A DNA stretch of 64,000 bases from Rhodobacteraceae bacterium XHP0102 (GTDB lineage: Bacteria; Pseudomonadota; Alphaproteobacteria; Rhodobacterales; Rhodobacteraceae). The DNA is taken from contig JAOWLD010000001.1 in assembly GCA_025751475.1 (NCBI GenBank), positions 744,001 to 808,000 of the forward strand. The letters run 5' to 3'. The notes beneath the pieces were generated by a model. The model was given only the letters and a program-made list of their open reading frames with translations. It searched no databases and was not told the origin of the DNA. The position numbers were made by a program, and so were the translations under genes. Of this stretch, positions 1 to 8,004 are shown one piece after another; position 1 is the stretch's first letter, and every line of letters starts with the position of its first letter.

Positions 1-62
1 GTCATGAAATTATGTCTAAACAGATTTGATCTTGGTGGGAAGATGGGCGGAGGTAGGTTAGC

Positions 63-557
63 CTATCCTCTGTGGCCTTCGCTTTGAATTAAGTCCTCAA
101 TCAAAAGGCTTAACAGTTCTCCACGATTGGTGACGCCCGCTTTTCGATAGATTGCGTTCAAATGGCTTTTGACTGTGCCTTCGGCTGTGCCACGCAAATC
201 CGAGATTTCAGTGATCGAGCAACCCTTAACCATGAAATGCGCCACATCCTTCTCTGAGGTGGTAAGGCCCCACTCAGAAAAATGGGCATCCACCACATCA
301 TGAAAGGCCATAGCTGCAGTGGATAGTTGCTTTTCCATCCTCCGAGCATGAGCCACTAAATGCGTTAAATAACGGGTTTCGATCGCAACCGCAGCAGTCA
401 ACAGCAAGGCTGCGATCAATTCCACGCGGAAATGTTGATCCAAATACCAGAAGCGCCCTAAACTTTGGGCATCGGCAATCACATCCGTCATGAAGAACAG
501 AATTGAGGCCACCTGCGCCACTATTAGAAGACCGAGAAAAATAGGCTGCTTCGTCAT
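63..557 (-). CDS. Membrane-anchored LuxR-type transcriptional regulator
   Basis: A 164-residue protein with two hydrophobic segments (about residues 6-30 and 43-60), a short linker, and a C-terminal LuxR/GerE helix-turn-helix (about 96-157; recognition part around TAEGTVKSHLNAIYRKAG). There is no receiver or autoinducer domain, so the membrane part probably senses or anchors. It starts 11 bases after the cytochrome b561 gene ends, so the two are likely co-transcribed with the PepSY-like gene. The ATG at 557 is chosen because upstream codons lie inside the cytochrome gene and do not resemble a protein. The target and the signal are unknown; regulation of its own redox operon is an inference from position. 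Confidence 0.8.
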   Translation of the reverse strand: MTKQPIFLGLLIVAQVASILFFMTDVIADAQSLGRFWYLDQHFRVELIAALLLTAAVAIETRYLTHLVAHARRMEKQLSTAAMAFHDVVDAHFSEWGLTTSEKDVAHFMVKGCSITEISDLRGTAEGTVKSHLNAIYRKAGVTNRGELLSLLIEDLIQSEGHRG

Positions 558-568
558 GGATTGCGTCC

Positions 569-1114
569 CTATTTGATTTTGACCGCGGCAGGGATGGTTT
601 TGATGCCTGTTACCATGGCGCGCACAAGATTTACACTGGTGCGCCGCGATTCCCACAAGACAGCGGCAATATGCAAAACGATAGAAAGTTCCGCCCAGGT
701 CACAAGAATTTCGTGAGTTTCCTCCACCCATTCAACACCCCAAAAAGCGTTGGTGGTCATCATATATCCTGTAGCAGCAATACCGATGATGGATGCGATG
801 AGATTAAAAATCATCAACGCCCCAAGAGGCGAATGCCCCAAATGGGTGCTGCGCCGCGCCGTGATGATATCGTCTAGCTGGCTGTTGATTGAGCCGCGCG
901 ATGGCATGAACGAAGAAAACCGCGCGTATTTCGTGCCGATCAGCCCCCAAATCAGGCGAAAGGCAATAAGCCCTGCAATCGCATAGCCGATATATTCGTG
1001 CAGGTTGCTTTCGGGGTCAGTGATCAGCGCATTCACAGCAAAGCCGATCACAAGGCTCCAATGAAACAGGCGGATCAGTGGATCCCAGATTTTGTAAGTC
1101 TGTGTGTCTAACAT
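569..1114 (-). CDS. Cytochrome b561-family membrane protein
   Basis: A 181-residue integral membrane protein of the bacterial cytochrome b561 / Ni-Fe hydrogenase cytochrome b family. It has about four transmembrane helices with histidines at 18, 39, 134 and 148 placed as likely heme b ligands; the N-terminus (WDPLIRLFHW) is typical of the family. Such proteins move electrons between the quinone pool and a periplasmic partner. The gene lies between a secreted PepSY-like protein and a LuxR-type regulator on the same strand. No catalytic partner enzyme is encoded nearby, so the electron donor or acceptor cannot be named. Confidence 0.85.
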   Translation of the reverse strand: MLDTQTYKIWDPLIRLFHWSLVIGFAVNALITDPESNLHEYIGYAIAGLIAFRLIWGLIGTKYARFSSFMPSRGSINSQLDDIITARRSTHLGHSPLGALMIFNLIASIIGIAATGYMMTTNAFWGVEWVEETHEILVTWAELSIVLHIAAVLWESRRTSVNLVRAMVTGIKTIPAAVKIK

Positions 1115-1197
1115 TTCTTGTCCTCAACGGTTGGAGGCCGTGACGCGTTTTGCAGGCCATGGGGAGAGGCCGCAAAACGCGCCAGTATAAACCTAGG

Positions 1198-1464
1198 TCA
1201 ATCGTCCCGCGAGATGCGGATGATTTCAAAATTGTTATCGAGATACAGTTCAAAGCGTTCGCCATCTTTCACGGCATAGACCTCGATCATGCCATCTTCC
1301 ATTTCGATCTTGCGGGTTTCATAGCCCTGCTCGGTCATGGCGGCGGTGATGTTTGCGCGCTGCTCTTCGGTCAGACGCTCATAGCCAGAGGCCTGTGCCG
1401 CCAAAGGCAGGGCGGTGGCTAGGGCCAGTGCTGCGACAAAGGTCGATGTTTTGATAAAAGACAT
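1198..1464 (-). CDS. Secreted PepSY-like small protein
   Basis: An 88-residue protein with a clear Sec signal peptide (hydrophobic stretch about 8-22, likely cleavage after AQA at 25) and a single PepSY-like domain in the mature part: a helix followed by strands carrying EVYAVKDGERFELYLD. The start at 1464 has a good AGAAAGGAAG ribosome site. Single PepSY proteins act in the periplasm and often sit beside cytochrome b561 genes, as here (83-base gap). Function is otherwise unknown; binding or modulation of the cytochrome is an inference. Confidence 0.75.
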   Translation of the reverse strand: MSFIKTSTFVAALALATALPLAAQASGYERLTEEQRANITAAMTEQGYETRKIEMEDGMIEVYAVKDGERFELYLDNNFEIIRISRDD

Positions 1465-1640
1465 ATGAACTTCCTTTCTGATGTGGTGAGTGGCCGACCT
1501 CTTTGCGGCGGCCTCGTGAGAAAGGATTTGTGCGGAAATCGCCCCGACCACCATTGGACGCGGGTTATAGATGGCAGAGTTCGACCTCTGGTTGGGGGCG
1601 CTATAACTGGGGTTTAGGCCATTCAGGGGTTGAAAAAGCA

Positions 1641-1671
1641 AAAACCCAGCCATGCATCATGGCTGGGTTTT
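1641..1671 (-). terminator. Rho-independent terminator after gap
   Basis: A perfect 14-bp stem (left arm 1641-1654, right arm 1658-1671) with a 3-base loop, bounded by A and T runs. It lies 29 bases past the gap stop codon and reads as a terminator on the minus strand; its symmetry would also stop plus-strand transcription. Confidence 0.8.
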
Positions 1672-1699
1672 GCAAAAGGTAAACGCATCAGGCAGGGGT

Positions 1700-2704
1700 T
1701 TAGGCGATCAGGCGGCCCATGGCGGCAGAGACATCCGCCATACGCGCCGAAAATCCCCATTCATTGTCATACCATGCCAAAACCCGCACGGTGCGCCCGC
1801 CGATAACCTTCGTCTGATCGGGGGCAAAAATCGAGCTATGCGTGGTGTGATTGAAATCAATCGACACTTTGGGTTCTGGATCATAGGCCAAGACGCTGCG
1901 CATATGGCCTTCGGCGGCATCGCGCATGATCTGGTTGACCTCTTCCACCGAAGTATCGCGGCCCGCCTCAAAGGTCAGATCAACGCAGGAGACATTCGGG
2001 GTTGGCACCCGCATCGCCGTGCCGTCAAGCCGCCCTTCGAGTTCTGGCAAGACTTCTTTCAGCGCCTTTGCCGCGCCTGTTGAGGTTGGGATCATCGCCA
2101 TCGCGGCGGCACGCGCGCGGTAAAGATCAGAGTGGCGGCGGTCTAGCGTGGGCTGATCGCCTGTGTAGCTGTGGATCGTGGTCATGATCCCGCGCTCAAT
2201 GCCAATCGCATCGTTCAAAACTTTGGCCAAGGGTGCCAAGCAATTCGTGGTGCAAGACCCGTTTGACACCACATGGTGATCCTCGCGCAGATCGCGGTGG
2301 TTCACGCCATAGACGATGGTTTTATCTGCTTGTTTCGCGGGGGCGGATACCAAGACGCGCTTCGCGCCGCGTGTCAAATGGACGGCGGCCGCGTCACGAT
2401 TGTTGAACTTGCCCGTGCATTCCAGCACGACATCGCAGCCTTCCCAATCCAACTCTTGTGGGTCGTAGGTGGAGAATACCTTGATCGGGCCTTGGCCCAA
2501 ATCCATCGTGTCCTCTGTCAGCCGCACTTGGCCGCCAAATCGGCCATGCACGCTGTCATATTTCAGAAGATGCGCATTTGTCTCTAGCGGGCCTGTCGCA
2601 TTGATTTTGACCACTTGCACATCGTTGCGCGCCGCTTCCGCGATATGGGCAAGGGTGCAGCGCCCGATGCGGCCAAATCCGTTGATGCCGAGGGTGATGG
2701 TCAT
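1700..2704 (-). CDS. gap: Glyceraldehyde-3-phosphate dehydrogenase, type I
   Basis: A 334-residue NAD(P)-dependent GAPDH that interconverts glyceraldehyde 3-phosphate and 1,3-bisphosphoglycerate in glycolysis, gluconeogenesis or the Calvin cycle. It shows the Rossmann motif GINGFGRIGR (6-15) and the active site SNGSCTTNC with catalytic Cys151. After the second strand, where NAD-specific enzymes have an aspartate (usually IND), this protein reads INATG (Ala36), which may relax cofactor choice towards NADP. The ATG at 2704 has GGAG eight bases upstream, better than the TTG at 2710. It lies downstream of tkt on the same strand, but each has its own terminator, and palindromes upstream suggest separate control. 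Confidence 0.95.
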   Translation of the reverse strand: MTITLGINGFGRIGRCTLAHIAEAARNDVQVVKINATGPLETNAHLLKYDSVHGRFGGQVRLTEDTMDLGQGPIKVFSTYDPQELDWEGCDVVLECTGKFNNRDAAAVHLTRGAKRVLVSAPAKQADKTIVYGVNHRDLREDHHVVSNGSCTTNCLAPLAKVLNDAIGIERGIMTTIHSYTGDQPTLDRRHSDLYRARAAAMAMIPTSTGAAKALKEVLPELEGRLDGTAMRVPTPNVSCVDLTFEAGRDTSVEEVNQIMRDAAEGHMRSVLAYDPEPKVSIDFNHTTHSSIFAPDQTKVIGGRTVRVLAWYDNEWGFSARMADVSAAMGRLIA

Positions 2705-2791
2705 GATCAAAACTCCGAACCTATTGCGCTCTTGGCGTGGGCATACCTGCCCGATGCCCTATTCCCAAGAAAAAAATGACAGATTTTCAGA

Positions 2792-2838
2792 ATGTTAGCG
2801 AAAACATCATATGTTAGCGCGAACGTTTGCGCGAACAA
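2792..2838. promoter_or_regulatory. Cluster of three palindromic operator-like sites upstream of gap
   Basis: Three related 16-base pseudo-palindromes fit ATGTTAGCGCTAACAT: 2792-2807 (14 of 16 match), 2811-2826 (14 of 16) and 2823-2838 (12 of 16, sharing GAACGTT bases with the previous copy). Their centres are 19 and 12 bases apart, 90-135 bases before the gap start. As I recall, LacI-family central-carbon regulators such as CceR in Rhodobacterales bind GTTA-GCG-TAAC-like palindromes; assignment to that protein is inference. Confidence 0.6.
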
Positions 2839-2920
2839 TGTGCTGTCATCATCAGGGCAGGCAAAATGACTGCGCAAAATGCAGATGTGATATGCGCTGT
2901 GATCAATGCCCCAAAACAAC

Positions 2921-2948
2921 GGGGCGCGTGATCCGCATCACGCGCCCC
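2921..2948 (-). terminator. Terminator after tkt
   Basis: A 12-bp perfect stem (2921-2932 with 2937-2948) and CCGC loop, 22 bases past the tkt stop; in the minus direction it is followed by GTTGTTTT. Confidence 0.65.
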
Positions 2949-2970
2949 TGCTGTTCTTGCCATGTGCCCT

Positions 2971-4986
2971 CTACAGGCGCGCTTTGGCCTCGGCCACGAC
3001 CGCCTCTGCGGTGATGCCGAAATGGTCATAGAGAACTTCGGCGGGCGCAGAGGCGCCAAAGCTGTTCATGCCCACGAAGCCTGCTTTTGCCTCGCGGCCA
3101 CGCTCGCCCAACAACCAACGATCCCAAGGTTGACGCACGGCTGCCTCAACCGCGATCCGCACAGGCCCCGCAGGCAGAACGCGCTTGCGATAGGCCTCGT
3201 CTTGCTCGGCAAAGAGTTCCATCGATGGCATTGAGACAACCCGCGTCCCAATACCTTCGGCCTGCAATTTGGCGCGCGCCGCCATGGCGATTTCGACTTC
3301 CGATCCTGTGGCCATCAAGATCACCTGACGCTTGCCCTCGGCCTCGGCCAGAACATAAGCGCCTTGCGCGGCCAGATTGCGCGAAACGTGCTTGTTCCGC
3401 AGGGTTGGCAGGTTCTGGCGGGTTAAGGCCAAGACACTGGGGCGGTTTGGTTGCGACAGGGCGATTTCCCAACATTCCGCGGTTTCCACCGCATCTGCAG
3501 GGCGCATCACAAGGCAATTGGGCGTGGCGCGCATCATGGCGAGATGCTCAACAGGTTGGTGGGTTGGGCCATCTTCGCCCACGCCGATGCTGTCATGGGT
3601 CATCACATAGACCACGTTGATCCCCATGAGCGCGGACAGACGCATCGAGGGGCGCGCATAATCGGTAAAGGTGAAGAACGTGCCGCCATAGGGACGCACG
3701 CCGCCATGCAGCGCCATGCCGTTCATCGCGGCCGCCATTCCATGCTCGCGGATGCCATAATGGATGTAGCGGCCTTTGCGGTTCTCAGGGGTGAAAATCC
3801 CCATATCGCCCGTCTTGGTGTTGTTTGATCCCGTCAAATCCGCAGACCCGCCCAAGGTTTCGTTCATGATCGGGTTAATCACCGCGAGGGCCATTTCACT
3901 GGCCTTGCGCGTTGCTACCTTCGGGGCATCTTCGATCAATGTTTTCCTGTAGCGGCGCAGCGCATTGCCAAGTTTCTCTGGCACCTCGCCTGCGAAGGCG
4001 CGCTTGAATTCGGCCTGTTTCGCGGCGGGCAGGGCGGCAAGACGGGCGTCCCATTCGGCGCGCGCGGTGGCGCCTTTGGCACCCACAGCTTCCCACCATT
4101 TTTTCAGATCGGCAGGAATTTCAAAGGCCCCATGCGTCCAGCCATAGGCGGCCTTGGTGTCGGCCACGACTTTTGGATCGGTCAGCGCACCATGGCCTTT
4201 TGGGGTGTCCTGCGCGGCGGACCCAATCGCGATATGGGTTTTGCAGGCCACCATCGCGGGGCGGGGGCTTGCCTTGGCGGCGGTGATGGCGCGGTCAATA
4301 TCGGCGGCATCATGGCCGTCACACTCAAACACATCCCACCCTGCGGCGGCAAAGCGCGCGCGTTGATCGACACGGCAGGCCATATCGACCGTGCCATCAA
4401 TGGTGATGTTATTGTCATCCCAGAGCACAATCAGGCGGCTCAATTCGTGCCGCCCCGCAAGACCGATGGCCTCTTGGCTGATGCCCTCCATCAAGCAGCC
4501 ATCGCCCGCGATGCAATAGGTGTAGTGATCCATGATCTTTGCGCCCCATGTGGCGCGCAGATGCTCCTCGGCCATGGCAAAGCCGACCGCGTTGGAAATC
4601 CCTTGCCCCAAGGGGCCTGTGGTTGTCTCAACCCCCTCGACATGGCCAAATTCGGGATGGCCCGCTGTGATGGCCCCAAGTTGGCGGAAATTCTTGATCT
4701 GCTCCAATGTCATCTGCTTATAGCCCGTAAGATACAGCAGCGCGTAGATCAGCATCGAGCCATGGCCCGCCGATAGGATAAAGCGGTCGCGGTTGGGCCA
4801 ATTGGGGGCCGATGCGTCAAAGGAAAGGTGCTTGTCAAACAGCACGGTTGCAACATCCGCCATTCCCATAGGCATACCAGAATGGCCTGAATTTGCCGCC
4901 GCCACCCCATCAAGGGCAAGCGTGCGAATACAGGCGGCGCGGCGCCAATGGTCAGGATTGCGGGCGGCAAGTGCAGAAAGATCCAT
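2971..4986 (-). CDS. tkt: Transketolase
   Basis: A 671-residue thiamine-diphosphate enzyme moving two-carbon units between sugar phosphates in the pentose phosphate (and Calvin) pathway. Seen: N-terminal SGHSGMPMG with catalytic His35, the ThDP/Mg motif [13 protein letters not shown], the pyrimidine-domain segment [13 protein letters not shown], and full family length. Two ATGs lie in frame at 4992 and 4986; the second is chosen because AGGA then sits 7 bases upstream rather than 1. Gap follows 266 bases downstream, a common alphaproteobacterial pairing. The gene is transcribed divergently from the zauP-zapA pair. Confidence 0.96.
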   Translation of the reverse strand: MDLSALAARNPDHWRRAACIRTLALDGVAAANSGHSGMPMGMADVATVLFDKHLSFDASAPNWPNRDRFILSAGHGSMLIYALLYLTGYKQMTLEQIKNFRQLGAITAGHPEFGHVEGVETTTGPLGQGISNAVGFAMAEEHLRATWGAKIMDHYTYCIAGDGCLMEGISQEAIGLAGRHELSRLIVLWDDNNITIDGTVDMACRVDQRARFAAAGWDVFECDGHDAADIDRAITAAKASPRPAMVACKTHIAIGSAAQDTPKGHGALTDPKVVADTKAAYGWTHGAFEIPADLKKWWEAVGAKGATARAEWDARLAALPAAKQAEFKRAFAGEVPEKLGNALRRYRKTLIEDAPKVATRKASEMALAVINPIMNETLGGSADLTGSNNTKTGDMGIFTPENRKGRYIHYGIREHGMAAAMNGMALHGGVRPYGGTFFTFTDYARPSMRLSALMGINVVYVMTHDSIGVGEDGPTHQPVEHLAMMRATPNCLVMRPADAVETAECWEIALSQPNRPSVLALTRQNLPTLRNKHVSRNLAAQGAYVLAEAEGKRQVILMATGSEVEIAMAARAKLQAEGIGTRVVSMPSMELFAEQDEAYRKRVLPAGPVRIAVEAAVRQPWDRWLLGERGREAKAGFVGMNSFGASAPAEVLYDHFGITAEAVVAEAKARL

Positions 4987-5123
4987 AGTCATGTCCTAGA
5001 AAAACCTGTGGGAGCGGTAACAAAAGCGGGTTTAACAGGGCGTGGCCAAAGTGCAAGCCCGAAGCCCGCTGCGGCGTTGATGCGGATGTCAAAGACGAAG
5101 GCCTTGCTTTGCATCAAGAAAAC

Positions 5124-5152
5124 CTGCCAAACTTGTGAAATTCGGTCATAAT
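5124..5152 (+). promoter_or_regulatory. Candidate promoter for the zauP-zapA pair
   Basis: CTGCCA (5124-5129), a 17-base spacer and CATAAT (5147-5152) resemble a sigma-70 promoter about 125 bases before the coiled-coil gene. The -35 matches 4 of 6. I see nothing else convincing in the 4987-5276 divergent gap. Confidence 0.35.
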
Positions 5153-5276
5153 GTGTCGCAGCAGGCAAGATTCGGCCTGAGCGAGACAATAGGAAATGTG
5201 ACAGGCCAATGTAACAGGCCGTTGTGCGTTATGTGGTGTATCAGGCGGGACCTGCGCCCGAATGAGGGGAGGCAAT

Positions 5277-6020
5277 ATGAGCGATCCATTGGCCATGGAA
5301 AAGGTTGATCAGCTGGAGGCGCGCCTCTCTGCGGCCTTGGCACGTATTGATGCGGCCATCGGTCAGATGGGCAGAGGCCAAGCAAGGATTGCCCCCGCCA
5401 CTGCGCCCCATGATGCGTCTGAAATCGAAAACTTGCGCGCCGAACTGGCGCTGGAGCAGCGCACAAGGCTTGATCTGGCGGCACGCCTCAAAGCGATGGA
5501 GGCGCAAGCGCAAGGCAACAGCGATGGCGCGGAATTGCGCGCAAGCGAGGCTGAAAAGGCCCATGCCGCGTTGAGGGTCGAGTTTGACACGCTGCGCGCC
5601 GCGCATGAGGCGCTGCAGGCGGAAATGGCCAATGCGGCCCCGCCGCCCGCTCAACCCGCGCCCGTGCCCTCTGCCGAGGCCGAAAGCGAGGTGCAAATCT
5701 TACGGATGCGCGCGGCGCGTTTACGGGATGAACGCAATCAAGCACGTGATGAACGCGATGCTGCGCGGGAGGCCCTTGAGGATCAGGGCAAGACGGTTGC
5801 ACCGGATGATATCATCGCCTTGCGCGTGACCATTGCGCGGCTGCAAGAGGCGCTGGAGGAAATCCGCAGCACACCAGAGCCGCAATTTGATCGTGAGTTG
5901 TTGCAATCTGGTTTACTGGCCGAAATTCGCGCGCTCAAGGCGCAGCGCAATGCGGATGCCCAAGATTTGGCACAGATTTTGGCCGATATTGATGCAATCA
6001 CCGAAGAAGGGGGTGCGTGA
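5277..6020 (+). CDS. Coiled-coil protein upstream of ZapA (ZauP-like)
   Basis: A 247-residue soluble protein made almost wholly of charged heptad-like sequence: coiled coil from about residue 5 to 120, a Pro/Ala-rich break around 118-136, then a second coiled coil to the C-terminus. It has no catalytic motif. The start at 5277 has a GAGGGGAGG ribosome site. Its stop TGA overlaps the zapA ATG (TGATG), so translation is probably coupled. In Caulobacter the gene in this position, ZauP (ZapA upstream protein), pairs with ZapA to focus the FtsZ ring; the same job is inferred here from position and architecture, not from sequence alignment. Confidence 0.65.
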   Translation: MSDPLAMEKVDQLEARLSAALARIDAAIGQMGRGQARIAPATAPHDASEIENLRAELALEQRTRLDLAARLKAMEAQAQGNSDGAELRASEAEKAHAALRVEFDTLRAAHEALQAEMANAAPPPAQPAPVPSAEAESEVQILRMRAARLRDERNQARDERDAAREALEDQGKTVAPDDIIALRVTIARLQEALEEIRSTPEPQFDRELLQSGLLAEIRALKAQRNADAQDLAQILADIDAITEEGGA

Positions 6021-6520
6021 TGCCTGATGTAACGATTACCATCGGTGGACGTAACTTTCCCGTTGCCTGCCAAGAGGGTGAGGAAGCTTTCCTCAAAGCC
6101 GCCGCGCAGATGCTCGACACAGAGGCCGCTGTGGTGATGGGGCAAATCGGGCGCTTGCCTGCCGAGCGGATGTTGTTGATGGCGGGGCTGCTTTTGGCCG
6201 ACAAAACCCTTGCAAAAACCGACCAACTTGACGCGGCTGAAACGAAGATAAAAGCGATGGAGGAAACCCTCGCCAAGGCCGAAGATTTGCTGCGTAAATC
6301 GCAAGCGAAGATTGCCGAATTGGAAGCGGCAAAACCACCCGCAGAAGTGGCGGTGATCCCTGCTCAAGTGGTTGATGGTTTGGCCGAACTGGCCGCCCGT
6401 GCCGAGGCCTTGGCCGAGCGTATCGAGGAGCCCCCTGCGCCAGAGGCAAAGACAAACCAAGCAAAGCCAGAAAAATCCACAGCCGACCAGGCGCCAGAGG
6501 ATGCATCAGACGGCGATTAG
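6020..6520 (+). CDS. zapA: Cell division protein ZapA
   Basis: A 166-residue ZapA-family protein. The N-terminus (PDVTITIGGRNFPVACQEG) is the family signature, forming the globular domain (1 to about 65); a coiled coil follows to about 115, then an Ala/Pro/Glu-rich tail longer than usual. ZapA binds and bundles FtsZ at midcell. The ATG at 6020 overlaps the preceding stop. The gene ends 14 bases before the convergent SDR gene, with no terminator visible between them, so transcripts may overlap. Confidence 0.9.
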   Translation: MPDVTITIGGRNFPVACQEGEEAFLKAAAQMLDTEAAVVMGQIGRLPAERMLLMAGLLLADKTLAKTDQLDAAETKIKAMEETLAKAEDLLRKSQAKIAELEAAKPPAEVAVIPAQVVDGLAELAARAEALAERIEEPPAPEAKTNQAKPEKSTADQAPEDASDGD

Positions 6521-6534
6521 CTGAGTTTTGGCTT

Positions 6535-7197
6535 TTAGCCGAAGATCGGTTCGAGCAACCGCGCGGCTTCTGCACTGGGCTTGGCCAATCCGCTGCGATC
6601 TTCACCAGGATAAAACCGCGCCCGCAGCGCCGTTGGCATCGGGTTGGGCCTAAGCAAATGCACCTTCGGCCCCAATTTAACGCTTTCTGCTTGCCAATTC
6701 TGGATCAAGGCGCGTGCAGCGGCTTTGCTCATCCCATAGGTGCCTGCGAATTTGGCATCCCATGTATCGTCAAAGAAAATCGCGTGCGGGTCATCAGAGG
6801 GTTCGATCAGCGGTGCCACCATGGCAATCAGGCGCGACAGCGCACGAATATTGGTGCCGATGGCGCGATCCAAATCTTTTTCGGCGATATGCGGGGCAGG
6901 GGTCAGCGCGGTGGCGTGAAAGGCCGTATGCACCCAAATATCCGCCCGCCCCCATCGATCAAAGATGGAACGGCACAAATGCGCCATCGCGGCATCGGTG
7001 GTGATATCCATTGGCGCAAGCGTGGCTTGCCCGCCTTTGGCCTGGATGCGGTCATCCAATTCTTCAAGATCACCCGTGCTGCGCGCCACGGCCACGATAT
7101 GTGCGCCACGCGCGGCCAGCCATTCGGCACAGGCCGCCCCCAGCCCGCGTGAGGCCCCAGTGACAAGCGCGACTTTTCCATTCAAACTTTGTTCCAT
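6535..7197 (-). CDS. Short-chain dehydrogenase/reductase-family protein with altered active site
   Basis: A 220-residue Rossmann protein with the SDR dinucleotide motif TGASRGLG (13-20) and the YxxxK pair (Tyr154, Lys158). The usual NNAG segment reads VHTAFHAT (89-96) and the catalytic serine position, about a dozen residues before the tyrosine, reads FFDDTWD, so the serine appears to be missing. The residues point to a YciK-like branch of SDRs, perhaps with reduced or different activity. The ATG at 7197 is used, with GAGGG just upstream; a GTG at 7206 lacks a ribosome site. It is convergent with zapA and divergent from bioY. The substrate is unknown. Confidence 0.8.
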   Translation of the reverse strand: MEQSLNGKVALVTGASRGLGAACAEWLAARGAHIVAVARSTGDLEELDDRIQAKGGQATLAPMDITTDAAMAHLCRSIFDRWGRADIWVHTAFHATALTPAPHIAEKDLDRAIGTNIRALSRLIAMVAPLIEPSDDPHAIFFDDTWDAKFAGTYGMSKAAARALIQNWQAESVKLGPKVHLLRPNPMPTALRARFYPGEDRSGLAKPSAEAARLLEPIFG

Positions 7198-7364
7198 GAC
7201 CCTCACATGGGATGAATGCAGCGATTTGGCAAGCGAGGTTTTTTGCCGCGCTTGATTTCAGCCTGATTTGCGCAATTTCCTTGCTCTTCGCTTGACTTTA
7301 CCACTGTGCAAGCGGCAAAACAGCACAAATGAAAATTCCCGCAACCTGTGAGGAGCCAGAATAA

Positions 7365-7937
7365 ATGAGCCGTTCGGAATTTCTACTCAAAACCCTTTCC
7401 ACCCCGACAAGCCTCGCGCAAAAAGCGGCGCTGGTGTTGGGTGGCTCGCTCGTGATTGCGATTGCGGCGCAAATTTCGGTGCCAATGTTCCCCGTGCCAA
7501 TGACTTTGCAGACCTTGGCGATTTTGATGGTGGCCTTCACATTGGGTGCGCGTCTTGGGACAGCGGCGCTGGTGGCCTATCTGGCAGAGGGCGCGATGGG
7601 CCTGCCTGTTTTCGCCAATGGCGGCGCGGGTCTGGCTTATATGTTTGGCCCCACGGGCGGCTTTCTGTTGGGCTTCGTTCTGATGGCTTATATTGCGGGC
7701 AAAGCGGCAGATCACGGTTGGGCGCGCAAGCCTGTTTTGGGGTTTGCGGCCGCGCTTCTGGCATCGGCGGCGATTTATCTGCCTGGTCTCGCGTGGCCCG
7801 CGCTCGCGATGGGTGTTGCGCCCTCGACCCTGATCTCAGGGTGGATGGCCCCCTTCATCGCGGGTGATGTGGTCAAGGCGCTTTTGGCGGCGTTGATCGT
7901 GGCAGGGGCGTTTAACCTGCGCAAATCGCTCCGTTAA
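7365..7937 (+). CDS. bioY: Biotin transporter BioY (ECF S component)
   Basis: A 190-residue membrane protein with about six hydrophobic helices and the BioY family features: PMFPVPMTLQTLA near the N-terminus and EGAMGLPVFANGGAGLAYM followed by GPTGGFLLGF. BioY binds biotin as the substrate component of an ECF transporter. Genes for the energising components BioM and BioN are not in the window; solitary BioY proteins are common in alphaproteobacteria and may act alone or share components encoded elsewhere. The start at 7365 has AGGAG nine bases upstream. No TTAT-ATAA-type BioR site is seen upstream. A bidirectional terminator separates it from purF. Confidence 0.92.
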   Translation: MSRSEFLLKTLSTPTSLAQKAALVLGGSLVIAIAAQISVPMFPVPMTLQTLAILMVAFTLGARLGTAALVAYLAEGAMGLPVFANGGAGLAYMFGPTGGFLLGFVLMAYIAGKAADHGWARKPVLGFAAALLASAAIYLPGLAWPALAMGVAPSTLISGWMAPFIAGDVVKALLAALIVAGAFNLRKSLR

Positions 7938-7954
7938 ACGCAGACGGAAATGAC

Positions 7955-7987
7955 CAAAAAAGGCCGCCTCTCGGGGCGGCCTTTTTT
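7955..7987. terminator. Bidirectional terminator between bioY and purF
   Basis: A 7-bp GC-rich stem GGCCGCC/GGCGGCC (7962-7968 with 7975-7981), extended by flanking A and T runs on either side. It lies between the ends of two convergent genes and can serve both. Confidence 0.85.
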
Positions 7988-8004
7988 GTCTTTAGAGGTG
8001 CTGC

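Noticed and set aside
1-62. A gene at the left edge
   Set aside because: The 62 bases downstream of the LuxR-type gene show no frame or structure that can be supported.
4987-5276. Possible 6S RNA near zapA
   Set aside because: 6S RNA is often near zapA, but the gap after zapA is only 14 bases and the gap before the pair shows no long bulged hairpin that I could trace.
7198-7364. BioR operator or riboswitch before bioY
   Set aside because: No TTAT-ATAA palindrome or conserved aptamer-like structure is visible.
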